Source of the DNA: an uncultured Clostridia bacterium
GTDB taxonomy: Bacteria > Bacillota > Limnochordia > Darwinibacteriales > DTU012
DNA length: 64,000 bases
NCBI GenBank assembly: GCA_900019385.1
Contig: FIZJ01000011.1
Coordinates: 130,006-194,005 of the forward strand
Direction of reading: 5' to 3'
The position numbers and the translations under genes are program-made. The notes under the pieces were generated by a model. The model ran no database searches, was not told where the DNA came from, and was given only the letters and a program-made list of their open reading frames with translations. This document shows, piece by piece, positions 1-16,300 of this stretch. How positions within the stretch are numbered: the stretch's first letter is position 1; the number at the start of each line of letters is the position of its first letter.

Positions 1-2
1 CC

Positions 3-425
3 AACGGGCCCGGCGACCCGCGTGACGCCGGTTTCGCCGCAGATACGGTGAAGAAGCTCATTGGTCTTAAACCCCTTTTTGGCATCTGTCTGGGGCACCA
101 GCTGCTGAGCTTGGCTTTGGGAGCGGATGTTTTTAAGCTCAAGTTCGGCCACAGGGGCGGGAATCACCCGGTGAAAGATCTCAGGACTGGAAGAGTCCTC
201 ATCACATCACAAAACCACGGCTATGCGGTGGATGCCCAGTCGATCGATCCCCGCGCAGCCTATGTGACTCATGTCAGCCTGAATGACGGGACGGTTGAGG
301 GGCTGCGGCACCGTTCGCTCCCGATCGCCTCAATCCAGTACCATCCTGAAGCGTCGCCGGGGCCTCATGACACAAGGTTTATCTTTGATGAGTTCATGGC
401 TGCCATTGTCCAGTCTGCGTCTTAG
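3..425 (+). CDS. carA: Carbamoyl-phosphate synthase small subunit, 3' part (5' end outside window)
   Basis: Open reading frame from base 3 reads [18 protein letters not shown]...[15 protein letters not shown]...[10 protein letters not shown]; class I glutamine amidotransferase motifs; directly followed by carB. Confidence 0.95.
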   Translation, partial: NGPGDPRDAGFAADTVKKLIGLKPLFGICLGHQLLSLALGADVFKLKFGHRGGNHPVKDLRTGRVLITSQNHGYAVDAQSIDPRAAYVTHVSLNDGTVEGLRHRSLPIASIQYHPEASPGPHDTRFIFDEFMAAIVQSAS

Positions 426-440
426 GAGGAGTGACGAGCT

Positions 441-3400
441 TTGCCGCTGAAGCGTGGCATCAATACAGTGATGGTAATAGGATCCGGGCCGATCATTATC
501 GGTCAGGCAGCCGAGTTTGATTATGCCGGGACTCAGGCTTGCCGCGCATTGCGAGAGGAAGGGATCAAGGTAGTCTTGGTGAACAGCAATCCGGCGACCA
601 TTATGACTGATCCCAACCTGGCCGACCGAGTGTATCTTGAGCCGCTGACTGCGGAGATTGTGGCCCGGATCATCGAACGGGAGAGGCCAGACGGCCTGCT
701 GCCCACCCTCGGCGGCCAGACAGGGTTGAACCTTGCCGTTGAGCTGGCTGAAGCGGGAATACTGGATCAGTACGGAGTGACGCTTCTGGGCACTCCGCTG
801 GAAGCGATCCGCAAGGCCGAGGACCGGGAACTGTTTAGGGCAACCATGCAGGAGATCGGCGAGCCAGTCCCAGAGAGCACAATTGCCCACAACCTGCAGG
901 AGGCTCTGCAGTTTGCCCGCGCTATCGGATATCCGGTGATTGTGCGGCCGGCCTACACCCTCGGCGGGACAGGAGGAGGCATTGCCGAAAACGAGGAACA
1001 GCTGGTGGATATCGCGATCCGGGGTTTGAAAAACAGCCGCATCCATCAGATTCTGCTGGAACGGAGTGTGGCAGGCTGGAAAGAGATCGAATATGAAGTG
1101 ATGCGGGATGGGGCCGGTAACTGTATCTCAATCTGCAGCATGGAAAACATGGATCCGATCGGTATCCATACCGGTGACAGCATCGTGGTGGCTCCGACCC
1201 AGACCTTGACGGACAAGGAACACCAACTGCTGCGGGGCGCCGCTTTCAAGATCATCAAAGCTTTGGGCATCGAGGGCGGCTGCAATGTTCAATTCGCCCT
1301 GAACCCCAACAGCCTCGATTACTATGTGATAGAAGTCAATCCGCGTGTGAGCCGGAGCAGCGCGCTGGCGTCCAAGGCCACGGGGTACCCGATTGCTCGA
1401 GTGGCGGCGAAGATTGCCGTCGGCATGCACTTGGATGAAATCGTCAATTCGGTGACCGGAGAGACGCTGGCCTGCTTAGAACCGGCACTCGACTATGTAG
1501 TGACCAAAATACCGCGCTGGCCGTTCGACAAGTTCAACTCCGCCGATCGGGCGCTTGGCACTCAGATGAAGGCCACCGGCGAGGTCATGGCTATTGACCG
1601 TACATTCGAAGGCAGCCTCCTGAAGGCGGTGCGGTCGCTGGAGACCGGTATTGACTGCCTTACCCTCAAAGGGATCGAAACATGGTCAGACGCGCAGCTG
1701 ATGTCCAGGCTGCGCAAGGCGGATGATCAGCGGCTTTTCTGCATTGCGGAATGTCTGCGCCGGGGATACTCCGCGGCTGACGTAGCCAGAGAATCCCAGG
1801 TCGACCGCTGGTTCATTCAGCGGATCCAGAGCATTGTCGAGCTGGAGGCGGCTTTGGCGGAGCGGTTCAGGCAAAGGCCTTTACAGCTGCCTCTGGATGC
1901 GGAAACCATGGAATTGGTCCGCCTGGCCAAGGCCAAAGGGATTGCCGATGCCCACATCGCCCGCATGGCCGGCCTTTCTGAGCTTGAGTTCCGTTCGCTC
2001 AGAAAGAAGATAGCCGCGCCGGTGTACAAGACAGTTGACACTTGCGCCGCGGAGTTCGAGGCATCGACACCGTATTTCTACTCTACTTATGAATACGAGG
2101 ACGAAGTGACGGCCTCACAGCGAAAAAAGGCTCTGGTATTGGGGTCCGGGCCAATCCGCATCGGCCAAGGCATCGAATTCGACTACTGCAGCGTCCATGC
2201 CGTCTGGGGCCTGAAGGAAGCGGGTGTGGAGGCGGTGATCATCAACAACAACCCGGAAACGGTGAGCACCGATTTTGACACTGCCGACCGTCTTTATTTC
2301 GAACCGCTGTCTCTGGAGGATGTCCTAAATGTGGTGGAAAAAGAGCAGCCCGAGGGGGTTATCGTCCAATTCGGCGGGCAGACCGCCATCAACCTGGCAG
2401 AGCCCCTCAAGGCAGCCGGGGTCAGAATCCTGGGCACTGCCGTCGAAAGCATCGATCTCGCCGAAGACCGGGAGCTCTTCTCCGAACTGCTGCGCTCCAT
2501 CGGCATCCCCCAGGCGGAGGGCAGGACAGCGACAAACATCAATCAAGCCATAGGCATTGCCCAGAAGATTGGTTTTCCTGTGCTGGTGCGGCCTTCATAC
2601 GTACTCGGCGGCAGAGCGATGGAGATCGTCCACGACACAGAAGAATTGTACCGCTATATGCGGTACGCAGCTGAAGTGTCGCCCAACCACCCGATTCTGA
2701 TCGACCGTTATTTAAGCGGCAAAGAGATAGAAGTCGACGCCATCTCCGATGGAGAGGACGTGTTCATACCCGGAATAATGGAGCACATCGAGCGGGCGGG
2801 AGTTCATTCAGGCGACAGCATGGCGGTGTTTCCTCCATATACCCTCTCGGAGCGGGAAGTGGAAACAGTGGTGTCTCACACCGTCAAAATAGCCCGGGCG
2901 CTCAAGGTAAAAGGCCTACTGAACATCCAGTATGTGCTGCACGAAGGTAAACTCTACTGCCTGGAAGTCAACCCCCGGGCCAGCAGGACAGTCCCGATTC
3001 TGAGCAAAGTGACCGGAGTGCCAATGGTCCGCTGTGCGGTCAAAATCATGCTGGGAGCGAGCTTGAAGGAACTGGGATACGGCACTGGTTTACTGGCTCC
3101 ACCGGACTATGTCACGATCAAGGCGCCGGTGTTTTCCTTTGAGAAGCTCGGCCTCGTGGATACGTCTCTAGGGCCGGAGATGAAGTCCACCGGAGAAGTC
3201 TTAGGGATCGGATCCACATATGAAGAGGCGCTGTACAAAGTGATTCTGGCTGCCGGCATGCGCCTGCCGCGCGGGGGAAGAGCACTGATTTCCGTGGCGG
3301 ACAAGGACAAGGAAGAGGCCATATCTCTGGCTTCAGACTTGGCCCAACTGGGATTCGAGCTGATGGGCACCCATGATACAGCTCATTTTGTCGGAGAGGC

Positions 3401-3707
3401 GGGAATCCCGATCACAGAGGTCTACAATCCGGGAGAAGGTGTGCCTAATGTGATCGACTTGATCCGCCAGGGTGAGGTCAGCTTGATCGTCAACACCCCT
3501 ACCAGAGGCCGAAGTTCGGGAACGAACGGCTTTCTGATCAGACGGGCTGCCGTCGACTACCAAGTGCCGTGCCTGACATCCCTGGACACAGCCCGGGCAG
3601 TGATCTCGGTGATGACAGCCTGGCGGGAAGGATACCCGGCGGCGTGTTCACTCAACGAGTATATTGACAACTTCAACAGATTGAAGGGAATGATCGGATC
3701 ATGCTGA
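441..3707 (+). CDS. carB: Carbamoyl-phosphate synthase large subunit
   Basis: 1088 aa, duplicated ATP-grasp halves ([48 protein letters not shown]), TTG start with upstream SD. Confidence 0.97.
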   Translation: MPLKRGINTVMVIGSGPIIIGQAAEFDYAGTQACRALREEGIKVVLVNSNPATIMTDPNLADRVYLEPLTAEIVARIIERERPDGLLPTLGGQTGLNLAVELAEAGILDQYGVTLLGTPLEAIRKAEDRELFRATMQEIGEPVPESTIAHNLQEALQFARAIGYPVIVRPAYTLGGTGGGIAENEEQLVDIAIRGLKNSRIHQILLERSVAGWKEIEYEVMRDGAGNCISICSMENMDPIGIHTGDSIVVAPTQTLTDKEHQLLRGAAFKIIKALGIEGGCNVQFALNPNSLDYYVIEVNPRVSRSSALASKATGYPIARVAAKIAVGMHLDEIVNSVTGETLACLEPALDYVVTKIPRWPFDKFNSADRALGTQMKATGEVMAIDRTFEGSLLKAVRSLETGIDCLTLKGIETWSDAQLMSRLRKADDQRLFCIAECLRRGYSAADVARESQVDRWFIQRIQSIVELEAALAERFRQRPLQLPLDAETMELVRLAKAKGIADAHIARMAGLSELEFRSLRKKIAAPVYKTVDTCAAEFEASTPYFYSTYEYEDEVTASQRKKALVLGSGPIRIGQGIEFDYCSVHAVWGLKEAGVEAVIINNNPETVSTDFDTADRLYFEPLSLEDVLNVVEKEQPEGVIVQFGGQTAINLAEPLKAAGVRILGTAVESIDLAEDRELFSELLRSIGIPQAEGRTATNINQAIGIAQKIGFPVLVRPSYVLGGRAMEIVHDTEELYRYMRYAAEVSPNHPILIDRYLSGKEIEVDAISDGEDVFIPGIMEHIERAGVHSGDSMAVFPPYTLSEREVETVVSHTVKIARALKVKGLLNIQYVLHEGKLYCLEVNPRASRTVPILSKVTGVPMVRCAVKIMLGASLKELGYGTGLLAPPDYVTIKAPVFSFEKLGLVDTSLGPEMKSTGEVLGIGSTYEEALYKVILAAGMRLPRGGRALISVADKDKEEAISLASDLAQLGFELMGTHDTAHFVGEAGIPITEVYNPGEGVPNVIDLIRQGEVSLIVNTPTRGRSSGTNGFLIRRAAVDYQVPCLTSLDTARAVISVMTAWREGYPAACSLNEYIDNFNRLKGMIGSC

Positions 3708-4669
3708 AAAACAGCCATTTGCTCGCAGATAAACTCGCTTTGGGAATGCGAGGCCGGGATCTCCTCTGTGTGCGGGATTTGTCTGTGGATGAGATCTACA
3801 GGATCTTTGACCTGGCGGCGGCTTTGAAATCCGAACTGCGCCAAGGCGTTGGCCATCCGCTGCTTGCCGACAAAAGCCTGGGAATGATCTTTAGAAAGTC
3901 GTCCACCCGCACCAGAGTCTCCTTCGAAGTGGGGATCTGGCAGCTGGGAGGGCACGGCTTGTATTTAAACACCGACGACATCCAGCTCGGCAGGGGCGAG
4001 AGCATCAAAGACACTGCCGAGGTCTTGTCCAGGTACCTGGATGGCATCATGATCCGCACCTACGGGCACGAAGAGGTGATCGAACTGGCCCAGTACGCCA
4101 GTGTGCCTGTGATCAACGGGCTCACCGATCTGTTCCATCCGTGCCAGGTTCTGGCGGATATGTTCACGGCCTATGAAAAGAAAGGAATACTGACAGGGTT
4201 GAAACTGGCGTTCATCGGCGACGGCAACAATGTGGCCAACTCACTTCTGTGCGTCTGCGCCAAGTTGGGAGTGCACATGAGCCTGGCCTGTCCGAAAGGC
4301 TATGAACCTCCGCAGGTGGTGGTCGAGATGGCTGCCGCCGACGCCGCCGGCACCGGCGCCAGGCTGGAGATTGTCCGCGAACCCCTGGAGGCGGCCGCAG
4401 GGGCGGATATTGTTTACACAGACGTCTGGGCCAGCATGGGGCAGGAACAGGAGAAGGCTGAGCGGGAGAAGCATTTTGCCCAGTACCAGGTTAACAGCAG
4501 GCTGATGGCGGCCGCGAAGCCCGACGCCGTTGTCATGCACTGCCTGCCCGCCCACCGGGGTGAGGAGATCACGGACGAGGTGATCGACGGCAAAAACTCG
4601 GTGGTATATGACGAGGCTGAAAACAGGCTCCATGTCCAAAAGGCCATCATGGCTCTTCTAATGGCGTGA
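3701..4669 (+). CDS. argF: Ornithine carbamoyltransferase
   Basis: [36 protein letters not shown] motifs; overlaps carB stop. Confidence 0.95.
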   Translation: MLKNSHLLADKLALGMRGRDLLCVRDLSVDEIYRIFDLAAALKSELRQGVGHPLLADKSLGMIFRKSSTRTRVSFEVGIWQLGGHGLYLNTDDIQLGRGESIKDTAEVLSRYLDGIMIRTYGHEEVIELAQYASVPVINGLTDLFHPCQVLADMFTAYEKKGILTGLKLAFIGDGNNVANSLLCVCAKLGVHMSLACPKGYEPPQVVVEMAAADAAGTGARLEIVREPLEAAAGADIVYTDVWASMGQEQEKAEREKHFAQYQVNSRLMAAAKPDAVVMHCLPAHRGEEITDEVIDGKNSVVYDEAENRLHVQKAIMALLMA

Positions 4670-4713
4670 TTGCGTTCAGTGTTTCCTTTTTCCCCTGCTT
4701 TTGATACAATTGA

Positions 4714-6831
<2,118 letters not shown>

Positions 6832-6852
6832 GGTAACTAGATATGCAAAAGG

Positions 6853-7674
6853 ATGGGTGATGATGGTATGGACAACGTCCTGTTCTATTTTGCCGGTATG
6901 CCTGTGTATGTTTATGGGTTCCTTGTCAGCCTGGGGCTTTTGTTCGGCGCGGTGTCAGCCTTGAGTGCCGGCCGGCGAAAGGGATTCGGCTGGTGCAAGA
7001 TGTTCGATTTCATCTTGGGAACGGCAATCGTGTTCCTCGTGGCCGGACGCTTGGCGGTCCTGCTTCAGGAGTATGGGGCAGCGGTTTTGACTAAGCCCTG
7101 GAAGATCATCACCGAAATCTCGGACGGTGTCGATTTAAGGATCGGCCTCATCTTCGCAGTGCTTTATGGTTTAATCTCGGCGAAACGAAATGGTATCCTC
7201 GGTGTCGAACTGCTGGACGCCATCACACCGGGCATTCTTTGGATCAGGATCTTTTCGTCCCTCGGTTCCCAGGTGTTCGGCAAGAGCACCAACCTGCCCT
7301 GGGCGGTGCAGTTGGGCGAGTTCAGGCTGCATCCACTGCCCTTGTATTCGGCAGTGGGGTATTACCTGATCCGGTTTGTGGTCAAACAGATCCGCTGGGC
7401 ACAGCGGTTCGACGGGCAGGTCTTCATCGCCACAGTGACATTGGCGGTATGGCTGCAGTGGCTGTTGTTGTTTGTTTCGGAGGGAAGCAAGGCCTTCGCT
7501 TTCTGGCTGTATCCGATCATAGGTTTGATTGCCGGAGCTGTCTGGAGTTTCGGGCATGTCAACTCCCCGCCTCGAACAAAGAAGACCGGCGCGGCTTATT
7601 GGGTGGTGCAGTCTATAATACTAGTGATTGTGGTGTGCGCTATGGCCTGGTTCTTCTACTCCCGTTTTGAGTAA
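6853..7674 (+). CDS. Lgt-like (prolipoprotein diacylglyceryl transferase family) membrane protein, degenerate
   Basis: Polytopic; GKSTNLPWAVQLGEFRLHPLPLYS resembles the Lgt G-x-x-T-x-LPW...HP-x-x-LY segment; the HGG motif is absent. Confidence 0.6.
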   Translation: MGDDGMDNVLFYFAGMPVYVYGFLVSLGLLFGAVSALSAGRRKGFGWCKMFDFILGTAIVFLVAGRLAVLLQEYGAAVLTKPWKIITEISDGVDLRIGLIFAVLYGLISAKRNGILGVELLDAITPGILWIRIFSSLGSQVFGKSTNLPWAVQLGEFRLHPLPLYSAVGYYLIRFVVKQIRWAQRFDGQVFIATVTLAVWLQWLLLFVSEGSKAFAFWLYPIIGLIAGAVWSFGHVNSPPRTKKTGAAYWVVQSIILVIVVCAMAWFFYSRFE

Positions 7675-7685
7675 AGAGGTGGATC

Positions 7686-8141
7686 ATGGATAAGCAGCAG
7701 AGTTTCACCGAGATTCAAGAGCAGTTGGAGGCCAATGACCTGCGGTTGACACCGCAGCGGGCGGCCGTGATCAAGGTGCTGCTGGATCATACCGACACAC
7801 ATCTGCGCACCGAGGAGATTTTTCTCTTGGCTAAAGAATTCGCCCCTGACATCGGCCTGGCCACTGTGTACCGGACTTTGGAGGTTTTAGAGAAGCTGAA
7901 TATCATCAACCGTTTCGACTACGGAGACGGCCAGAGCCGCTATGAAATGGGGCGGGATACAGAGGAGCATTACCACCACCATCTGATCTGTCTCGGGTGC
8001 GGCGAAGTCAGCGAATTTAAGGATGATCTCCTGGAAAAGCTGGAAGAGAAAATAGCGGCCAAGTGCCAGTTCAAGATTGTGGACCACAGTCTGCGGTTTT
8101 TTGGGTACTGTAAGCAGTGTCAAGATAAGGACTGTGATTAG
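7686..8141 (+). CDS. Fur-family transcriptional regulator (Fur/PerR type)
   Basis: LTPQRAAVIKVL, GLATVYRTLEVLEKL, HHHLICLGCGEVSEF, CKQC metal-site motifs. Confidence 0.9.
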   Translation: MDKQQSFTEIQEQLEANDLRLTPQRAAVIKVLLDHTDTHLRTEEIFLLAKEFAPDIGLATVYRTLEVLEKLNIINRFDYGDGQSRYEMGRDTEEHYHHHLICLGCGEVSEFKDDLLEKLEEKIAAKCQFKIVDHSLRFFGYCKQCQDKDCD

Positions 8142-8234
8142 CAATAGAATAAGCAGAGGTGTGGAACAAAGGCGCTTTTCATGGACAGCTCACCCCAGCC
8201 AGTTGACAACACATATATTCTGGAGTATCATAAA

Positions 8235-8502
8235 AGCAATCTCAAGCAAAGGCAATGACCGGGAGGAGTAGCCGCGCACCGCTTTTCAGAGAGGGGAACA
8301 CCTGGTGCAAGTTTCCCAAGCAAGGGCCGGTGAAGGTCGCCCGGGAGCTGTTGGGGTGAAGGTGGGGTGTCCTGCGAGTAGTCCCAGCCGTCCGGTGCGT
8401 TAAGCCGATCGAGAGCTCGACAGCAAGTCTCTCCCTGCTGTTTGAGAATAAAGGTGGTACCGCGGAAGTCTTTTCGTCCTTTAGGCGAAAAGGCTTTATT
8501 TT
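8235..8502 (+). promoter_or_regulatory. T-box leader (tRNA-responsive) of valS
   Basis: AAAGGTGGTACCGCGG T-box motif at 8450-8465 followed by terminator hairpin CTTTTCG-tcctttagg-CGAAAAG plus T-run, immediately upstream of valS; 5' boundary approximate. Confidence 0.9.
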
Positions 8503-8520
8503 TTTGGAGGAGTGAAAACG

Positions 8521-11164
<2,644 letters not shown>

Positions 11165-11172
<8 letters not shown>

Positions 11173-12454
11173 CCAACCTTTCGGAGAACGGCAGCGGTTT
11201 ACAATCCACACTGGGCTTCAGAGGATTGCCGAGCTTTGTGCAAGGCTCGGCAATCCTCAGCGCCAGTTTCGGTCCATCCACATTGCCGGGACCAACGGAA
11301 AAGGCTCGACTGCAGCCCTGATCGCCGGCGCGCTCCAGGCCCAGGGATGGAAAGTGGGGCTGTTCACTTCACCCCATTTGATTGATTACCGTGAACGCTT
11401 TCGCATCAATGGGCGGAAGATCTCCCCGGAAGACCTTGCCCGCATCAGTGCTGTGGTCAAAACACAGATAGACCTGATCGAAGAAACTCATTCCGAATAT
11501 GGGCCTTTCACTCAGTTCGAAGCTGCCGCCGCTCTCGGTTTTTGCTATTTTGCCCAGGAACGAGTGGATTATGGGGTGATCGAGGTTGGCCTTGGCGGGC
11601 GTCTTGACGCCACCAACATCCTGGTGCCGGAAATCTGTGTCATCACACCCATCGGCCACGACCACCTGGAACGCCTGGGGCCGAGCCTGATCGATGTCGC
11701 CCGCGAAAAAGCGGGGATTATCAAAACGGATGTGCCGGTGGCCGCTTCAGTGCAGCTTCCAGAGGTGGAACAAGTGCTGCGGGCTGCCGCCGCTGAACTT
11801 AAGGCGCCGTATCACTCCCTCGCAGATGTTTCGTGGCAGCCGCTGCGGTGGGATCTGGAAGGCGGCGAGCTGATATTCCCAGCTTTAGGCGGGGCTCCGT
11901 TCAAGATCCAGCTGATAGGCCGGCATCAACTGGCCAATGCCGCGACTGCTCTGCTTGCCCTGAAAGTGCTGCAGGACGGCGGACTCAAGCTGGATTTACA
12001 GTTGGTTCACAGGGGTATGGCCGAGTGCCGGTGGCCGGGAAGGCTGGAAGTTGTCTCCAGGGAGCCCTTGGCTATCTTGGACGGCGCTCACAACCGGGAA
12101 GGGTTTCTAGCCTTGGCCCACACCCTGCGCAGTCTCACAGAAGAGCGGTTCACCTTTGTACTGGGCCTTTCAGCCAACAGGGAAGTGGAGATCATTGATC
12201 CGCTGCTTCCTTTGGCCAGGCAGGTTTTTGCGGTGGAATCCCAGAACAGCAGGAATGGAGTGATACCGGCCGCTGAATTGACAGAATACGTCAGAAGCCG
12301 GGGAATCTTGGCGGAATGCGCCGAACTGGCGCAGGTTCCAGCGCTTCTTAAATCGTTCGGCCCGGTCTGTGTCTGTGGTTCTTTGTACCTGATTGGTGAT
12401 GTGCAGGCACTAATTATGGGCGGAGACGAAGGAAATCGCCCGACAAAAGCCTAA
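11165..12454 (+). CDS. folC: Folylpolyglutamate synthase / dihydrofolate synthase
   Basis: IHIAGTNGKGSTAALI, VGLGGRLDATN, DGAHNREG motifs; overlaps valS stop. Confidence 0.94.
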
Positions 12455-12495
12455 ATATATCCATAGTCTTGCAAGCGGCAAGGAGGCAAGTAAAC

Positions 12496-13005
12496 GTGGG
12501 AGAACGGCATGCAAAAGGCCAGCGGGGAGTTTTGGCAAGAGAAGGCGTTTCCTTTGTGATTTCTTTGATTTGTGTCAGTGCGATCTGCATTTTTGTCGGT
12601 TATCTGTTGGGCCAGTATGCGCTGCAGTGGCTGAACAATCCGTTTGCGCCTGTTAACCAAGCTCAGATCGATGAGCTGAACGATTCCATCGATCAGCAGT
12701 TGGCCAACATGAGCCAACCGAGTCAGCAGCCTGAATCGTCCACAGCGGGTGAGGAAAGCCCGGCAGTTCCTGCTGCCGCGGCTCAGGCATCGGGTTTGTA
12801 CCGGGTTCAGGCTGGAGTTTTCTCACAGCTGAGCAATGCCCAGGCGCTAGCCAGCTTGTTGAAGGAAAAGGGGTTTGATGCTGTGATCAGCACCGGGCCG
12901 CCCTACCGGGTGCAGACCGGCGCCTTTTCCAGTCTGGAGAATGCCCAGGCTTACGCCGATGAGCTGCGGGCCAAGGGTTTCGATGCGGCTGTGATCAGAC
13001 CTTGA
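12496..13005 (+). CDS. SPOR-domain membrane protein
   Basis: N-terminal TM helix and C-terminal YRVQAGVFSQLSNAQALASLLKEKGFDAVI / YRVQTGAFSSLENAQAYADELRAKGFDAAVI repeats. Confidence 0.85.
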   Translation: MGERHAKGQRGVLAREGVSFVISLICVSAICIFVGYLLGQYALQWLNNPFAPVNQAQIDELNDSIDQQLANMSQPSQQPESSTAGEESPAVPAAAAQASGLYRVQAGVFSQLSNAQALASLLKEKGFDAVISTGPPYRVQTGAFSSLENAQAYADELRAKGFDAAVIRP

Positions 13006-13065
13006 CATGCCAGGAACAGTGTGATAGATTTTACAAGGAACTGGGGGAGGAAGGAGGTAGGCATA

Positions 13066-13236
13066 ATGGCTCATGTGATCAGTGAAGAGTGCATCAAGTG
13101 CGGCGCATGCGAGGCTGAATGCCCAGTTAACGCCATCAGTGAAGATACTGATCAGTTCGTGATTGATCCCGATGTTTGCACCGACTGCGCGTCCTGCACC
13201 GAGGTTTGCCCGGTTGGCGCAATCAGCGAGGCTTAA
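13066..13236 (+). CDS. 2[4Fe-4S] ferredoxin
   Basis: CIKCGACEAECPVNAI and CTDCASCTEVCPVGAI; AAGGAGG upstream of ATG. Confidence 0.95.
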   Translation: MAHVISEECIKCGACEAECPVNAISEDTDQFVIDPDVCTDCASCTEVCPVGAISEA

Positions 13237-13263
13237 TTCCTCCGTACTTATATTACCCAAGCA

Positions 13264-13307
13264 AGAGAAAAGCCGCAGGAGAGCCGCAGATGCGGCTTTT
13301 CTTTTTT
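13264..13307 (+). terminator. Rho-independent terminator
   Basis: AGAAAAGCCGCA...TGCGGCTTTTCTTTTTTT hairpin after ferredoxin. Confidence 0.9.
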
Positions 13308-13372
13308 TAAAGGAGGACTCTTTGTTAAGCTGATGGAAAATCTTAGAAAAGACAACGGAAGGGGAGGCAGTA

Positions 13373-16300
13373 ATGAGGAGAACCAGTTTTTTGGCACTGC
13401 TGCTTGCTTTGGCCTGTTTGAGCCTGGCAGGCGGTGCAGCTCAAGAAGCTGTGCCGGTGCCAGATCCCAATCTGATTCTCTGGTACACGTTTGACGAGGC
13501 GGACGGGCAGAGAATTGCCGATCATTCGGGCCGCGGCTTTGACGGCGAACTGCATGGCGAAGCCAGGCTGGATGCAGGCCGCGAAGGGAATGCCTTTGTG
13601 TTTAACGGTGTGGACAACTACATCGCCATGGGCAGTCATCTAGAACTGCAGCCTGCTGATCTGACGGTCGCGTTCTGGTTCAAGAAGACTGCCAGCCTGG
13701 CCGGGCAGGAAGGGATCATTGTCTGGGCAAAACCAAACGGCCGCTGGGACGGGAACGGATGGTACCTGACCATCAAAGATCAGTTCCATGAGACCAACCG
13801 GCCGGTCCTGCTGATGACCGACGGCAGCGCTGCCGCCTATGTCAGCGGCGAGGTGGATCAGTTTTACCCGCTGAACGAATGGGTTCATGTCGCTGTCACC
13901 CTGGATTCGCGTTCCGGAACAGCCGCTGTCTACCGGAACGGCATACCTCAGGAAGTGTATCTGACGGGAGTGCCGAAGATCACAGCGGCCGCGGATCCCA
14001 AATGGTTCGGTTTCAACTCGCCTTCGTACGGCGGCGGGTACTTAAGGGGAGTGGTTGACGATTTCCGCATTTACGACATTGCCTTGTCTCCGGAAGCGGT
14101 GCGGGAATTGGCTGGGTTTTCGCCAGCAGACGTGGACGATGCTTCAGCCGCACGATTCCTTGCGCCTGCGGAAACTGTTCCGGAGACACTGCCAGAAGGA
14201 GGGATTGCTTTGAATTACAAGCCGTTTTCCTTGTCTCAGGTGAGACTGCTGGACGGGGTCTTTAAAGACATGATGGAGCTGAATGCCCAGTACCTGAAGA
14301 GCCTGGACTCAGACCGCCTGCTCCATATGTTCCGGGTCACAGCCGGGCTGCCATCCCACGCCCGCCCCTTGGGAGGCTGGGAAGCGCCCCACATGGAGAT
14401 CCGGGGCCATACCATGGGCCATTACCTTTCAGCCTGCGCTTTGCTTTACGCCAGCACAAACGATCAGGAGATCAAAGCCAAAGCCGACGCCATCATCGAG
14501 GAACTTAAAAAGTGCCAGGACGCCCTCGGCAGCGGCTACCTCTCCGCTTTTCCGGAAACACTGTTCGACCGCTTGGAAGCGGGGCAGAGTGTCTGGGTGC
14601 CCTGGTACACCATGCACAAGATCTTCGCCGGTTTGTATGACCAGTACGTCCACGCGGGAAATGAGACTGCCTGGGAGATACTGCTCAAGCTCACTGACTG
14701 GGCCAAGCGGCGCACCGACAAGTTGACCCCCGCCAAGATGACAGCGCTTCTCAATGTGGAATTCGGGGGCATGAACGAAGTACTGTACAACATCTACGCC
14801 ATTACCAAAGATCCTGCCCATCTGGAACTCGCCCACCGCTTCGATCACCGGGCAGTCCTCGATCCTTTGGCCAACGGCTGGGATAGGCTTGCGGGCCTGC
14901 ATGCCAACACCCAGATTCCCAAAGTGGTCGGCGCAGCCCGCCGCTATGAACTCACAGGAGATCCATGGGCATACGCCGCAGCCAAGAATTTCTGGGAACT
15001 GGTTGTGCATACCCGCAGCTATGCGACAGGGGGGAACAGTGTCAACGAGCATTTCGGGCCCGCCAACGAACTGGCCCATACCCTGGGAAACACCAATCAC
15101 GAGACATGCAACACCTACAACATGCTGCGCCTGACCCGCCATCTGTTCCAGTGGACTGGTGATCCGGCCTTCGCCGACTTCTACGAGCGGGCCTTGTTCA
15201 ACGGAATCCTTCCCACCATCAATCCCGAGACAGGGATGAAGATGTATTTTGTACCCATGGGCACAGGTTATTTCAAAGTGTTCCACACTCATGACAATTC
15301 CTTTTACTGCTGCACCGGGACCGGAATGGAATCCTTCGCCAAACTGGGCGACAGCATTTACTTCCACCAGGAAAAATCACTGTATGTGAACCTGTTCATC
15401 GCATCGAGGCTTGACTGGCGCGAGTTGGGAGTAGAGGTCGAGCAGAGGACTCAGTTCCCGGTGGAAGCAGGGACTTCGCTGGTGATCCACACTCAACAGC
15501 CGGTGGAGTTCGCCTTGAACATCCGAGTTCCCTATTGGGCGGTCAACGGGGTGACGGTGAGATACAACGGCCATGAACTGGAGTGCGAAGCGAAGCCTGG
15601 CGAATATCTCAAACTCGAGCATACTTGGCACGATCAAGACTGCTTGGAGATAGAAATGCCCATGTCGCTGCACATGTCGGCTTTGCCGGACAAACCGGAC
15701 CGAGTGGCCGTGATGTACGGGCCGCTGGTGTTGTGCGGCCTGCTGGGGAATGACAACATGCAAGTCTCGACCACCGGTGTCAGTGTCACCATTCCCAACC
15801 CTGGGCCAAAGCGCCGTTCGTACCTGAACATTCCGGAAGAGGAGAGGTATCAGGTGGACCAGTGGCTGCTGCCGGTGCCGGGCGAGGCACTGACCTTCAG
15901 GCTCAGGCCTGATCTGGGTGATCTGGTGTTCAAGCCGTTTTACCAGGTGTACCAGGAACGCTACGGCATCTACTGGGATCTGGGCGCGCCGGAACAGGTG
16001 GCCGTTCAGGAGCCGCAGCAGGAGCCGGTGGTGTGGTACAGGTTCGAGGCGGCTGAAGGCAGAACAGTGCTGGACAGCTCCGGCCGGGGCAACCACGGCG
16101 AGTTGGTGGGCGGCGCGTCCATCAAAACCGATGAGACAGGCATCAATTATCTGGAGCTGGACGGCGCAGGGGGCCATGTGCGTTTGCCCGGCGGGATCGT
16201 GAGCAGCATGGAACAGGCCACCATCAGCACCTGGGTGTACCTCTTTTCCAACCAGACTTGGGCTAGGATCTTTGATTTCGGCTCCGGCACCAACGTGAAC

